NCBI RefSeq assembly: GCF_018119405.1
Contig: NZ_JAGPWC010000004.1
Coordinates: 1-64,000, forward strand
Origin: Massilia sp. ST3
Lineage (GTDB): Bacteria > Pseudomonadota > Gammaproteobacteria > Burkholderiales > Burkholderiaceae_D
Direction: 5' to 3'
Length of the DNA stretch: 64,000 bases
In this document: in pieces, positions 8,727-21,545 of the stretch
Numbering within the stretch: position 1 is the first letter of the stretch
Layout of the letters: every line of letters starts with the position of its first letter
Notes under the pieces: model-generated
Database searches by the model: none
The model's input: only the letters and a program-made list of their open reading frames with translations
Told to the model about the DNA's origin: nothing
Made by a program: the position numbers and the translations under genes

Positions 8727-9695
8727 TTACGCTGTGGTGAAGTGATCCCACCCCTTCAAGCCCAGATCGAGCGCCTTGCCATCCGCATCCACCAGCCGCA
8801 GCCCCGCCTCCGCCTCGATCCTCCCGACGCGCGTCACCGCCGTCCCGCTCTCGCGCCCCGCCGCCAGCACCGCCTCGCGCTGCGCAACCGGCGCCGTGAA
8901 GCACAACTCGTAATCGTCCCCACCCGCCGCCGTGAAGCGGCGCCGCAGTGCCAGCGGCTGGCGCGCCAGCACCGGCCCTGCAGGCAAGGCGTCCACGTCG
9001 AGGGTCGCGCCGACCCGCGAGGCCGCCAGGATATGCCCCAGGTCGCCCACCAGCCCATCCGAGATGTCGAGCGCGGCGTGAGCGATCGGCTGGGCGGCCA
9101 GCGCCAGTCCCAGCGCCACCCGCGGCGTGGGCATGTGCATCCTCAGCGCAGCCTGCTCGTGCTGCGCCGGATCGAGCGCCTGCTCCTTCCAGTAGCCCGC
9201 CAGCGCCAGGCGCGCATCGCCGAGGGTCCCGGAAATCCAGATGTCGTCCCCGGCCCGCGCCGCATCGCGCCGCAGCGCATGGCCGGGTGACAGCTCGCCG
9301 AACACGGTGATGCAGATGTTGAGCGGCCCCTTGGTCGTGTCCCCGCCGATCAGTTCGCACTCAAAAGCGTCGGCCAGCGCGAACAGCCCCGACGAGAAGC
9401 CTTCCAGCCAGGCCGGATCGGCCTTGGGCAAGGCAAGGGCGAGGGTGAAGGCGACCGGCCGTGCGCCCATCGCCGCCAGGTCGGACAGGTTCACGGCCAG
9501 GCTTTTATGGCCGAGCATGCGCGGATCGGCCCCGGCGAAGAAATGACGGTCCTCCACCAGCATGTCGGACGAGATCGCGACCTGGCGGCCGGGGGCGGGC
9601 GCCAGCAGGGCGCAGTCGTCGCCGATGCCCAGCACCGCGCGGCCAGGCCGCCGGCGCTGGAAGTACTGTTTGATGAGATCGAATTCGGAAAGCAT
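8727..9695 (-). CDS. thiL: Thiamine-monophosphate kinase
   Basis: 322 residues, the usual length of ThiL. The enzyme phosphorylates thiamine monophosphate to the cofactor thiamine diphosphate in the cytoplasm. Family motifs are the N-terminal EFDLIKQYF, GIGDDCALL (Mg2+ and ATP), NLSDLAAMGA, GGDTTKGPL, ALDISDGLVGDLGHI, and AAGGDDYELCF. ATG 9695 matches the family N-terminus; the open frame continues upstream without homology-like sequence. No other thiamine gene is visible; the divergent neighbour is maeB across a 235-base gap. Confidence 0.96.
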   Translation of the reverse strand: MLSEFDLIKQYFQRRRPGRAVLGIGDDCALLAPAPGRQVAISSDMLVEDRHFFAGADPRMLGHKSLAVNLSDLAAMGARPVAFTLALALPKADPAWLEGFSSGLFALADAFECELIGGDTTKGPLNICITVFGELSPGHALRRDAARAGDDIWISGTLGDARLALAGYWKEQALDPAQHEQAALRMHMPTPRVALGLALAAQPIAHAALDISDGLVGDLGHILAASRVGATLDVDALPAGPVLARQPLALRRRFTAAGGDDYELCFTAPVAQREAVLAAGRESGTAVTRVGRIEAEAGLRLVDADGKALDLGLKGWDHFTTA

Positions 9696-9930
9696 GGTGC
9701 AATTGTACAGGCCGGGCGCAGGCCGGGCCCGGCCCGCCGGCTGCGATACCGATCCCAATATCGAACGCGCAAGCCTTGTGATCGCTGCATCGGATTAGCC
9801 GATAGGCAGCATGCATTTATCTGTTAACCCACTGAATTTCCCCTTGACTTGTTGAAAATACGTAGCCTTTGTCAACTGCCCGTCTGATAAAATTGGAGGT
9901 TCCCCTCTAGTATCAGGAAGGCTGCCCAGC

Positions 9931-12243
<2,313 letters not shown>

Positions 12244-12263
12244 GCCGCTATATAGATCAGCCC

Positions 12264-12294
12264 GATTGATGCAACATGTTGCGTTGCATCAATC
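12264..12294. promoter_or_regulatory. Perfect 11-bp dyad after maeB
   Basis: GATTGATGCAA and TTGCATCAATC flank a 9-base loop, 20 bases after the maeB stop. It could end maeB transcription, but no T-run follows on either strand, so Rho-dependent ending or an mRNA-stabilising hairpin is equally possible. Confidence 0.4.
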
Positions 12295-12423
12295 GAGCTG
12301 TCACGTCTTTGTCACAAGTCGTCTCCAATTTGTCATTTCGCATATACATGCGTAACAATCGGTAAGCGCATGGGTTACGCTAGCGTTTTCACGGCATAAT
12401 GTTCAGATAATCTGTTGCTTTTC

Positions 12424-12446
12424 TTGCACGACTTTCTATCGTGCAA
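12424..12446. promoter_or_regulatory. 8-bp dyad upstream of the gmd operon
   Basis: TTGCACGA and TCGTGCAA flank a 7-base centre (CTTTCTA), about 80 bases before gmd. Arm length and spacing resemble the dyad at 3884-3908, and both contain a GCACG core. It may be an operator for the polysaccharide operon. No sigma-70 promoter was convincing in this gap. Confidence 0.35.
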
Positions 12447-12457
12447 AGGGAACATGA

Positions 12458-13570
<1,113 letters not shown>

Positions 13571-13571
13571 T

Positions 13572-14513
13572 ATGGAGCGCATGGCCACGGATGACATCCC
13601 CGTCTTCCTCGGTGGACGGGAGGGCGAGGGCCGACGCGCCCTCATCACGGGCCTGCGCGGTTTCACCGGCCACTACCTGGCGCAGGAGCTGAGCGCCGCC
13701 GGCTACCGTGTCTACGGCACCGTGATGCCGGGCGAGGAGCTCGGCCCCGACATCTACCCGGTCGACCTGCTCGACCGCGCCGCCGTCGCCGAGATGGTCG
13801 AGCGCGTCCAGCCGGACGTGGTCGCCCACCTGGCCGGCATCGCCTTCGTGGCCCATTCGAACGCCGAGCTGATCTACCGCGTCAACGTGGTCGGCACGCG
13901 CAACCTGCTCGAAGCCTTGAGCGCGGGCGCCCGCCGCCCCACCAGCGTGCTGCTGGCCTCGTCGGCGAATATCTACGGCAACGCCAGCGTGCCGGTCATC
14001 GACGAGAACGTGCCCCCGGCGCCGGCCAACGACTACGCCGTCAGCAAGCTGGCCATGGAATACATGGCGCGCCTGTGGATGGACAAGTTGCCGATCACGA
14101 TCGCGCGCCCGTTCAACTACACCGGCGTCGGCCAGGCCGAGAATTTCCTGCTGCCGAAGATCGTGTCCCACTTCCGCCGCAACGAACGCCGCATCGAGCT
14201 GGGCAACCTGGCGATCGCGCGCGACTTTTCCGACGTGCGCATGGTGGCGCGCAGCTACCGTCGCCTGCTGGCCGTGGCGCCGGCCGGCGAAGCCTTCAAC
14301 GTCTGCTCGGGCAGTTCGCACTCGCTGGCCGACCTGATCCGGATGATGAGCGACATCGCCGGCTACCACATCGACGTCCAGGTGAACCCGGCCTTCGTGC
14401 GCGCCAACGACGTCCTGCAACTCAGCGGCAGCAACAGCAAGCTGACCGCCGTGGTTGGCCACCTCGACCCGACGCCCCTGTGCGATACGCTGCGCTGGAT
14501 GTACGAGGCGTGA
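13572..14513 (+). CDS. rmd: NAD-dependent epimerase/dehydratase, probable GDP-6-deoxy-D-mannose reductase
   Basis: 313 residues. The Rossmann motif is LITGLRGFTGHYLA (about 24-37), with SSANIYGN and YAVSKLAME (YxxxK) as the catalytic site. Its place directly behind gmd, and the lack of a fucose-synthase signature, suggest reduction of GDP-4-dehydro-6-deoxy-D-mannose to GDP-D-rhamnose, as by Pseudomonas Rmd. It ends with a family-typical LDPTPLCDTLRWMYE. The start may be ATG 13572 or ATG 13581; neither has a clear ribosome site, which fits translational coupling with gmd. Confidence 0.88.
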   Translation: MERMATDDIPVFLGGREGEGRRALITGLRGFTGHYLAQELSAAGYRVYGTVMPGEELGPDIYPVDLLDRAAVAEMVERVQPDVVAHLAGIAFVAHSNAELIYRVNVVGTRNLLEALSAGARRPTSVLLASSANIYGNASVPVIDENVPPAPANDYAVSKLAMEYMARLWMDKLPITIARPFNYTGVGQAENFLLPKIVSHFRRNERRIELGNLAIARDFSDVRMVARSYRRLLAVAPAGEAFNVCSGSSHSLADLIRMMSDIAGYHIDVQVNPAFVRANDVLQLSGSNSKLTAVVGHLDPTPLCDTLRWMYEA

Positions 14514-15649
14514 AGTCCGGCGGTCTCAGCGTCGGACTCGGCACGACCATGATCGAGCCGGGCCTGACCGGCGGCCGCCTGGACGGGATCGGCGTGTACA
14601 CGCGCGCGCTGCTGCGCCACCTGCCCCAGGCCGGCTGCGCGGTACAGGCTTATTCCTGGCCGCGCCCGCGAAAGGGGAAGGCGGGCATCAGCATCGGCGC
14701 CCCGATGCCGCAATCCTTCGAGCAGGCTTCCCTGGTCGACCTCGCCACGCCCGCCGCGCACCGCGTGCACATGCCGGTCGACGTCTTCCACGCCACCGAC
14801 TACCGCATCGTGCGCATGGATTGCCCGGTGGTGGCCTCGCTGCACGATGCCTTGCCGATCAAGTATCCCGAATGGTGCAACCCGCGCCTGCGCACGGTGA
14901 AGAACTGGCTCCAGCGCAAGGCCGCAGCCAAGGCCGACCATGTGATCGCCCTGTCGCACTTTGCGATCGACGAGCTGGTCGAATGCTTCGGCGTCGATCC
15001 GCGCCGCATCTCGGTGGTGCCCTGCGGTGTCGACGACGAATGGCTGGAGGCGCCGCACCCGGCCGCCGTCGCGGCGACCCTGGCTGCCAATAAATTGCAG
15101 CCCGGTTATTTCCTGACGGTTGGAACCTTGCAGCCGCGTAAGAATATCGGCCGCCTGATCGATGCCTGGCTGATGCTGCCCCCGAGCCTGCGCGCCGAGC
15201 GCGCCCTCGTCATCGTCGGCGCGCCCGGCGCGCGCAGCGAGGAACTTGTGGCGCGCATCGCAGCCCTGCAGGCATCCGGCGAGAACCTGGTCTGGCTCGA
15301 TTCCCTGACCGATTCCCAGGCCTTGCGCCATGTGTACGCGGGGGCCGGGGTCTTCGTATTTCCCTCGCTGTACGAAGGTTTCGGCATTCCCGTGGTGGAA
15401 GCCTTTGCCTCGAACGTGCCGGTGGTGGCCTCGAACGCCAGTTCGCTGCCGGAAGTGACGCAGGGCGCGGCCCTCGACGTCGATCCCCTGGATGCCGGCC
15501 AGATCATGGAAGCCATGCGCACCCTTGCGCAGGACGGCGCGGAGCGCGCGCGCTGCATCGCCGCGGGCCGCGCACGCGCCGAACAACTTACCTGGCAGGC
15601 GACCGCACGCTTGACCCTTGATGTGTACCGTGCGGTCCTTTCGCAGTAA
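14510..15649 (+). CDS. GT4 family glycosyltransferase
   Basis: 379 residues. It begins with GTG 14510 in a GTGA overlap with the rmd stop, indicating translational coupling. It has the GT-B fold: an N-terminal acceptor half (GGRLDGIGVYTRALL) and a C-terminal nucleotide-sugar half with TVGTLQPRKNIGRLIDAW, FPSLYEGFGIPVVEAFAS (the EX7E motif) and SNASSLPEV. With gmd and rmd in front, the donor is probably GDP-D-rhamnose or GDP-D-mannose; a WbpY-like role in a D-rhamnan chain is an inference from gene context. Cytoplasmic or peripheral to the membrane. Confidence 0.87.
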   Translation: MKSGGLSVGLGTTMIEPGLTGGRLDGIGVYTRALLRHLPQAGCAVQAYSWPRPRKGKAGISIGAPMPQSFEQASLVDLATPAAHRVHMPVDVFHATDYRIVRMDCPVVASLHDALPIKYPEWCNPRLRTVKNWLQRKAAAKADHVIALSHFAIDELVECFGVDPRRISVVPCGVDDEWLEAPHPAAVAATLAANKLQPGYFLTVGTLQPRKNIGRLIDAWLMLPPSLRAERALVIVGAPGARSEELVARIAALQASGENLVWLDSLTDSQALRHVYAGAGVFVFPSLYEGFGIPVVEAFASNVPVVASNASSLPEVTQGAALDVDPLDAGQIMEAMRTLAQDGAERARCIAAGRARAEQLTWQATARLTLDVYRAVLSQ

Positions 15650-15658
15650 GCTTCGAAC

Positions 15659-16804
15659 ATGCGTGTCCTTCACTTCTATAAAACGTATTATCCGGACTCG
15701 ATGGGTGGCATCGAACAGGTCATCCGTCAGCTGTGCGTCGGCACCGGCCGCCTGGGCGTGAGCAACACGGTGCTGTCGCTGTCGCGCCACGACAAGCTGA
15801 CGCCCTTCGAGTTCGAAGGCCACACCGTGCACCGCGTGCCGCTGAACGCCGAGATCGCGTCCAACGCCATCTCGCTGCAGTCGATCGGCGCGCTGGCGCG
15901 CATGGCGCAAGAGGCCGACGTGGTGCACTACCACTTCCCCTGGCCGTTCATGGACCTCGCGCATTTCATGGCGCGCGTGAACAAGCCAAGCGTGGTGACC
16001 TACCACTCCGACATCGTGCGCCAGCGCAACCTGCTGCGCCTGTACGCGCCGCTCAAGCACCGCTTCCTGCGCAGCGTGGACGCCATCGTGGCGGCTTCCC
16101 CGAACTACCTGGCGTCGTCGCCGGTACTGGACCGCTACCGCGACAAGACCAGCGTCATCACCTACGGCCTGGACAAGACCACCTATCCGCAGCCCGAGCC
16201 CGACCGCCTGGCGCACTGGCGCGCGCGCGTGGGGCCGAAGTTCTTCCTGTTCGTGGGCGTGCTGCGCTACTACAAGGGCCTGCACATCCTGCTCGAGGCC
16301 GCGGCCGGCCTCGATTATCCGATCGTAATCGTGGGCGCCGGCCCGATCGAGCAGGAGCTCAAGCAGCAGGCCGCGCGCCTCAAGCTGAAGAACGTGATCT
16401 TCCTCGGCGCGCTCGACGACGCCGACAAGGTGGCGCTGCTGACGCTCTCGTACGCGCTGGCCTTCCCCTCGCACCTGCGTTCGGAAGCCTTCGGGATTTC
16501 GCTGCTCGAAGGGGCGATGTACGGCAAGCCGATGATCTCCTGCGAGATCGGCACCGGCACCACCTACATCAACATCGACGGCGACACCGGCATCGTGGTG
16601 CCGCCCTCGGACCCGCTGGCCCTGCGCGCGGCCATGCAGCGGCTGTGGGACAACCCCGAACTGGCGCGCCAGATGGGACGGCGCGCGGAGCTGCGCTACC
16701 AGGAGCTGTTCACGTCTGAGAAGATGGCGATGAACTACCTGTCCCTCTACGAGGAACTGGCGCCGCAGCGCCTGGCGGCGCCGCTGGCGCGGGCGCAAGC
16801 CTGA
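15659..16804 (+). CDS. GT4 family glycosyltransferase, WbpZ/WbaZ-like
   Basis: 381 residues. The N-terminus MRVLHFYKTYYPDSMGGIEQ and the length resemble WbpZ-type mannosyl/rhamnosyltransferases. The donor half has FFLFVGVLRYYKGLHILLEA, IVGAGPIEQEL, and FPSHLRSEAFGISLLEGAMY (the EX7E motif), plus the late TGIVVPPSDPLALRAAM. It is the last gene of the operon, nine bases after the previous gene. It likely adds a deoxyhexose from a GDP donor during O-antigen or exopolysaccharide assembly. Export genes (ABC or Wzx/Wzy) are not in this window. Confidence 0.88.
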   Translation: MRVLHFYKTYYPDSMGGIEQVIRQLCVGTGRLGVSNTVLSLSRHDKLTPFEFEGHTVHRVPLNAEIASNAISLQSIGALARMAQEADVVHYHFPWPFMDLAHFMARVNKPSVVTYHSDIVRQRNLLRLYAPLKHRFLRSVDAIVAASPNYLASSPVLDRYRDKTSVITYGLDKTTYPQPEPDRLAHWRARVGPKFFLFVGVLRYYKGLHILLEAAAGLDYPIVIVGAGPIEQELKQQAARLKLKNVIFLGALDDADKVALLTLSYALAFPSHLRSEAFGISLLEGAMYGKPMISCEIGTGTTYINIDGDTGIVVPPSDPLALRAAMQRLWDNPELARQMGRRAELRYQELFTSEKMAMNYLSLYEELAPQRLAAPLARAQA

Positions 16805-16836
16805 TCTGCGAACGTGCAATCATCGTTACCGGTTTC

Positions 16837-16946
16837 GTAGGGTGGACGGGTCCCCCGTCCACGCGGTGATAGTTACCGGTTTTTATTTCGCGCACGGGCC
16901 GGGAGACGTCGTTTGAACGCGTGGACGGGGAACCCGTCCACCCTAC
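16837..16946. repeat. Long REP-like inverted-repeat element (family B)
   Basis: A 14-bp perfect terminal inverted repeat (GTAGGGTGGACGGG at 16837, complement ending at 16946) bounds a 110-base unit. Each end is itself followed by a palindrome (GACGGG...CCCGTC) and CACGCG. Further copies lie at 47200-47382 and 49094-49206, with a fragment at 28822. It has no coding capacity. The size and dyads are typical of BIME/REP doublets moved by REP-associated transposases. Confidence 0.75.
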
Positions 16947-16978
16947 GGTCGTAGACACATCCAGGTAGAAAACCGGGA

Positions 16979-17974
16979 TTACGGATGCTCCGCCCAGCGC
17001 GTCCGGATCGCCCGGATCGCCGGCATCTGCTCGATGAACAAGTCCACCAGCACCGGATCGAAGTGCTTCTCCTTCTGCTGGCGCAGGAAGTCGATCGCCT
17101 CTTCCTCGCTCCATGCCTTCTTGTAGGGGCGCACCGAGGTGAGGGCGTCGAACACGTCGGCGATCGCGCAGATGCGTCCTTCGAGCGGAATCTGGTCGCC
17201 CTTCAGGCCGTTCGGATAGCCGCTGCCGTCGTACTTCTCGTGGTGGGTGAGGGCGATGTTGCGCGCCACCGCCAGCATGCCGTCCGCGTGCTCGCCGATG
17301 ATCTCGGCGCCGATCTTCACGTGGCTCTGCATGACCTTCCATTCCTCGGCATCGAGCGGGCCGGGCTTCTGCAGCACCCGGTCGGGGATGCCGATCTTGC
17401 CCACGTCGTGCATCGGCGCCGCGTGCAGCAGGTCGTCGGCCTCCGCCTCGGTCAGGCCGGCCGCGATGCCGAGCACGCGCGCGAAGTGGCTCATGCGGAT
17501 CACGTGCAGGCCGGTCTCGTTGTCCTTGTACTCCGAGGCCAGGCCCAGGCGCTGCACGATCTCGAGACGGCTCGCGCGCAGTTCTTCCATGCGCACCAGC
17601 GACAGGTGGGTGCGCACGCGCGCGCGCACGATCGGCGGGCTGACGGGCTTGGTGATGTAGTCCACCGCGCCCGCCTCGAAGCCTTCGACCTCGTCGTCGG
17701 TGTCGCTCAGGGCGGTCACGAAGATCACGGGGATCGAGGCCGTCGCGGGGCTCGCCTTGAGCGAGGCGCACACCTCGTAGCCCGACATCCCCGGCATCAT
17801 CACGTCCAGCAGGATCAGGTCGGGCTGCTCGTTGCGCGCCAGCTCGAGGGCGCGCGCGCCGTCCTTGGCGAACAGCAGCCGGTAATGGTCCTGCAGGATC
17901 TGGCGCAGCAGCGCCAGGTTGCTTGCTTCGTCGTCGACCGCCAGGATCAGCGGCTTGTTGGTCGGTTGGGTCAT
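16979..17974 (-). CDS. Response regulator with HD-GYP c-di-GMP phosphodiesterase domain
   Basis: 331 residues. The receiver domain has phospho-acceptor Asp57 (LILLDVMMPGMSG) and YITKPV. The output is an HD-GYP domain: NETGLHVIRMSHF, the metal-binding HDVGKIGIPD, LTHHEKYDGSGYPNGL and FDALTSVRPYK are all intact, so c-di-GMP hydrolysis is expected. It lies 24 bases downstream of the MHYT hybrid kinase on the same strand, which makes that kinase its likely phosphate donor. Confidence 0.94.
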   Translation of the reverse strand: MTQPTNKPLILAVDDEASNLALLRQILQDHYRLLFAKDGARALELARNEQPDLILLDVMMPGMSGYEVCASLKASPATASIPVIFVTALSDTDDEVEGFEAGAVDYITKPVSPPIVRARVRTHLSLVRMEELRASRLEIVQRLGLASEYKDNETGLHVIRMSHFARVLGIAAGLTEAEADDLLHAAPMHDVGKIGIPDRVLQKPGPLDAEEWKVMQSHVKIGAEIIGEHADGMLAVARNIALTHHEKYDGSGYPNGLKGDQIPLEGRICAIADVFDALTSVRPYKKAWSEEEAIDFLRQQKEKHFDPVLVDLFIEQMPAIRAIRTRWAEHP

Positions 17975-17998
17975 GCCTGTATTCCTGAATTGCTGGGC

Positions 17999-20900
17999 TT
18001 AGTGCTGGGGTGTGCCTTCGTCCCCGAGTGCGCCGAGGACGGCTTCGAGCTGTTCGAGGGCGAGGTCGAAATCGAAGTCGCCGATCGCGGTCCGCACCTG
18101 GGCCACCTGCGGCGCGCAGGCGTGACCGGCCAGGGCCGAGGACAGGCTGGCCAGTGCGCCGTCGTCCAGCGCGCCGCGGCGCAGGGCCTCCAGCAGCACG
18201 CCGCCCGCGCGCCTGGCGCGCGCCAGGTCGACCGTCGCGGCTTGCGCGGCCGGCTCCGGCTGGGCGCCGCTGGCGTGGATCGCCGCCAGCGCCTCGCTCA
18301 CGGCCTTGCTCGATGCTTCCAGCGCGGCCGTCGCCTTGTGCTCGTCGGTCGGCACGGCGTTGGTGGCGTGTTCCAGCAGGCCGAGGGCGTCGGACAGCTG
18401 TTCCAGGCCGACGTTGGCGGCCACGCCGCGTACCTTGTGGGCCAGCATGCGCAGCTCCTGGTGCTCGCCGCCGGCGGCGTGCAGGCGCAGCAGCTGGTCG
18501 AGCTGCGCGTACTGGCGGCTGAAGTGCTCGAGGGCCTCGAGATAGGTGTCTTCCTTGCCGCCCCAGCGGTGCAGGCCGGCGCGGCGGTTCAGCACTTCGC
18601 GCGCCGGGCCGGGGATGCCGGAAACCGCGCTCTCCGCGCATTGCTGGGCGATGCCGAGCACGCGCGCGATCTCGTGCGACAGCGCGAACCAGTCGACCGG
18701 CTTGCTGGCGAAACCGTCCATGCCGGCGTCCACGCTGGCGCTGCGGTGCTCGGCCAGCACGCTGGCGGTCATTGCGATCACCGGCACGCGGCGGCGGCTG
18801 CCGGCCGCTTCGTGCGCGCGGATCGCGCGCGTGGCCGACAGGCCGTCGAGCAGCGGCATCTGGAAGTCCATCAGGATCAGGTCGAAGTCCTGTTTCGTCG
18901 CCAGCTCCACCACGGCGGCGCCGTCGCCGACGCCGGTCATGATGTGGCCGCGGCGCGCCATCAGGAGCTGCAGCAGCTCCAGGTTCTGCGGCACGTCGTC
19001 GGCCGCCAGCACGCGCAGCGGCGGCAGCACGGCGGCGCTGCGCACGCGCGGCGCCTGCTGGGCGAAGCGCGCCAGCACCAGCGGCACGCGCACGTGGAAG
19101 CTGGTGCCCCGGCCGACTTCGCTCTCGGCCCAGATACGGCCGCCCATCAGTTCCACCAGCTGCTTGCAGATGGTGGTGCCCAGCCCGGTGCCGCCGTAGC
19201 GCCGGGTCATCGAGGCGTCGGCCTGGGTGAAGGGATCGAAGATCGCATCCAGGCGGTCCTGGGCGATGCCGATGCCGGTGTCGATCACGGCGATGCACAG
19301 CTGGTCGCCGTCGGCGTGCACCCTGAGGGTGACCGAACCCTTGGCGGTGAACTTGATCGCGTTGTCGATCAGGTTGGTCAGCACCTGGCGCATGCGCAGC
19401 TCGTCGCCGCGCAGGCCGGTCGGCAGCGCCGGGTCGTACTGGATGTCCAGGTGCAGGCCCTTGGCGCGGGCGTTCGCCGCCAGGGTCGAGGACAGCTCGT
19501 CGATCAGCGACAGCAGGTTGTAGTCGTTCTGTTCCAGCTCGACCGCGCCTTTCTCGAGCTTGGCGGTGTCGAGGATCTCGTTCAGCAGGCGCAGCAGCGA
19601 CTTGCCCGCGTTGCGGATGGTGTCCAGGTGGCGCCGCTGCTCCACGTTCAGTTCGCCGTCCAGCAGCACGTCGGTGAAGCCCAGGATCGAGTTCATCGGG
19701 GTACGGATCTCGTGGCTCATGTTGGCCACGAAGGTCGCGCGCGCGGCGGCGGCCTGCTCGGCCTTTTCCTTGGCGTCGCGCAGCGCTTCTTCCATCTGGC
19801 GGCGCTCGGTGATGTCGAGGATGACGCCGTCCAGCCAGCGCACCGCGCCCGACTCGTCGCGCACGCCGGTGCCGTTCTCCCATAGCCAGCGCACGCTGCC
19901 GTCGGCGTGCAGGATGCGGTATTCGACCAGGTAGTGCAGCTCGCTGCGCAGGGCGGCGTCGAGTTCGTCGTTGACGCGCACGCGGTCGGTGGCGTGGATC
20001 AGGGCGCCGAAGGTGCGGCGCGGCGGCGAACCCAGGAAGTCGGCGGCCGGGTAGCCGGTGATGCGTTCCACGGCGTCGCTGATGAAGACCATCGGCCAGC
20101 CTTCGTCGAGGGTGCAGCGGAAGGAGATGCCGGGGATGTTGCCGATCAGGGAGCGGAACTGCTGCTCGCTGGCGCGCAGCGCCTGCTCCATGGCCTTGCG
20201 TTCGCTGATGTCGGTGACGAAGCCGACGAACAGGTCCTGCTTGCCCAGCTTCGCGTGGCCGATCGAGCGGCGCACCGGCACCACGCTGCCGTCCTTGCGC
20301 TTGGCCAGCACTTCGCTGCTGCGCGCGAAGGAATCGAGGCTGCCCTGGCGCAGGATGCCGAGCAGGCCGTCCTTCTCCGCGTTTTCCTGGTCGGCGATCA
20401 GGAGATCGATGTGCCGGCCCAGGATCTCGTCGCGGCGCCAGCCGAAGATGCGTTCGGCCGAGGCGTTGAATTCGGTGATGACGCCGGCGCGGTCGATGGT
20501 GACCACGCCGTCGACGGTGGTGGTGAGCAGGGCGCGCATCCAGGCTTCGCTGCGCGACAGGTCGAGGAACATCTGGCGGTAGCGCAGCAGGCCGTTGGCG
20601 GCCACCACGAACAAGGTGAAGGCGACGGTGATCACCGTGATCGCCAGCGCCAGGAAGTCGCTGTTGACGTCGCCCCGGCTGCCCGGCGCCACCTGGCCAA
20701 TGAAGCGCGCGGCGGCCATGCCGGTATAGTGCATGCCGGCGATGGCGCAGCCCATCACGATGGCGGCCAGCAGCAGGCGGCGCGACTCGGACATCGACTT
20801 GAAGCGCGACAGGCCGGAACGCACGCCCAGGGCCAGCGTGGCCAGCACCACCGCCACCACGATCGACAGCCCGAACATCAGCGGGTCGTAGTGCAGGCTC

Positions 20901-21334
20901 AGACTCATGCGCATGCCGGCCATGCCGGAATAATGCATCGCGCCGATGCCGGCGCCGACCAGCACGCCGCCCGCCAGCAGGTTGCCGCGCTTCAATTGCG
21001 GACGCGAAATCAGCGTCAACGCGACGAAGGACGCCGCGATGCTGGGCAAGGCCGACAGGATCGTGGTCAATTCGTCATAGTCGACCCGCGTGCACAGGTT
21101 GAAGGCCAGCATGCCGATGAAGTGCATCGCCCACACGCCGGCGCCCAGCGCCAGGCTGCCGGTGGCGAGCACGATCGTGCGCTGCGCGCGGTTGACGCTG
21201 GCCTGGCCCGCAATCTGCAGCCCCATCCAGGAGGAAAAGATGGCGACCAGCAGCGACAGCACGACCAGGCGCGGCTCGTAGACGCCGTAGGTCAGCAGGG
21301 ATGGGTCGGTGGGGACTGAAAAAATTTGCAACAT
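17999..21334 (-). CDS. MHYT-PAS-PAS hybrid histidine kinase with receiver and Hpt domains
   Basis: About 1111 residues. The N-terminal integral membrane MHYT sensor has seven expected helices and the motifs MHFIGM, MHYSGM and MHYTGM, proposed to sense oxygen, CO or NO through bound metal. Two PAS domains follow (SAERIFGWRRDEIL and ITGYPAADFLG regions), then HisKA (NMSHEIRTPMNSILG), HATPase (GTGLGTTICKQLVELMGG), a receiver (LILMDFQMPLLDG), and a C-terminal Hpt domain (LAHKVRGVAANVG). The full phosphorelay in one chain could pass phosphate to the neighbouring HD-GYP regulator. ATG 21334 gives the MLQIFxxP start seen in MHYT proteins; ATG 21388 is in frame but looks non-coding. Confidence 0.93.
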   Translation of the reverse strand: MLQIFSVPTDPSLLTYGVYEPRLVVLSLLVAIFSSWMGLQIAGQASVNRAQRTIVLATGSLALGAGVWAMHFIGMLAFNLCTRVDYDELTTILSALPSIAASFVALTLISRPQLKRGNLLAGGVLVGAGIGAMHYSGMAGMRMSLSLHYDPLMFGLSIVVAVVLATLALGVRSGLSRFKSMSESRRLLLAAIVMGCAIAGMHYTGMAAARFIGQVAPGSRGDVNSDFLALAITVITVAFTLFVVAANGLLRYRQMFLDLSRSEAWMRALLTTTVDGVVTIDRAGVITEFNASAERIFGWRRDEILGRHIDLLIADQENAEKDGLLGILRQGSLDSFARSSEVLAKRKDGSVVPVRRSIGHAKLGKQDLFVGFVTDISERKAMEQALRASEQQFRSLIGNIPGISFRCTLDEGWPMVFISDAVERITGYPAADFLGSPPRRTFGALIHATDRVRVNDELDAALRSELHYLVEYRILHADGSVRWLWENGTGVRDESGAVRWLDGVILDITERRQMEEALRDAKEKAEQAAAARATFVANMSHEIRTPMNSILGFTDVLLDGELNVEQRRHLDTIRNAGKSLLRLLNEILDTAKLEKGAVELEQNDYNLLSLIDELSSTLAANARAKGLHLDIQYDPALPTGLRGDELRMRQVLTNLIDNAIKFTAKGSVTLRVHADGDQLCIAVIDTGIGIAQDRLDAIFDPFTQADASMTRRYGGTGLGTTICKQLVELMGGRIWAESEVGRGTSFHVRVPLVLARFAQQAPRVRSAAVLPPLRVLAADDVPQNLELLQLLMARRGHIMTGVGDGAAVVELATKQDFDLILMDFQMPLLDGLSATRAIRAHEAAGSRRRVPVIAMTASVLAEHRSASVDAGMDGFASKPVDWFALSHEIARVLGIAQQCAESAVSGIPGPAREVLNRRAGLHRWGGKEDTYLEALEHFSRQYAQLDQLLRLHAAGGEHQELRMLAHKVRGVAANVGLEQLSDALGLLEHATNAVPTDEHKATAALEASSKAVSEALAAIHASGAQPEPAAQAATVDLARARRAGGVLLEALRRGALDDGALASLSSALAGHACAPQVAQVRTAIGDFDFDLALEQLEAVLGALGDEGTPQH

Positions 21335-21545
21335 AGGGATGGCGGGCGGCGGAGCTACGCCCTTTGGGTGAGCTGGACAGTATCTCATTTTCGTTTGGGA
21401 AAGTCTGCTTGAACACCGGAATCATCCCGAGACAAGGGCGGGACTGTGGCAGCCGCGCCACCTTCCGCACCCCGCGTTGGGGAAAATTCGGCTTGCTGGT
21501 ATGCTTGGCTGGCCTTCATCCAAAAGGCAGAGGAGCAAGCTGCGC

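Noticed and set aside
9844-9893. Sigma-70 promoter before maeB
   Set aside because: TTGACT and TTGTCA are present but no -10 box lies at a 16-18 base distance from either.
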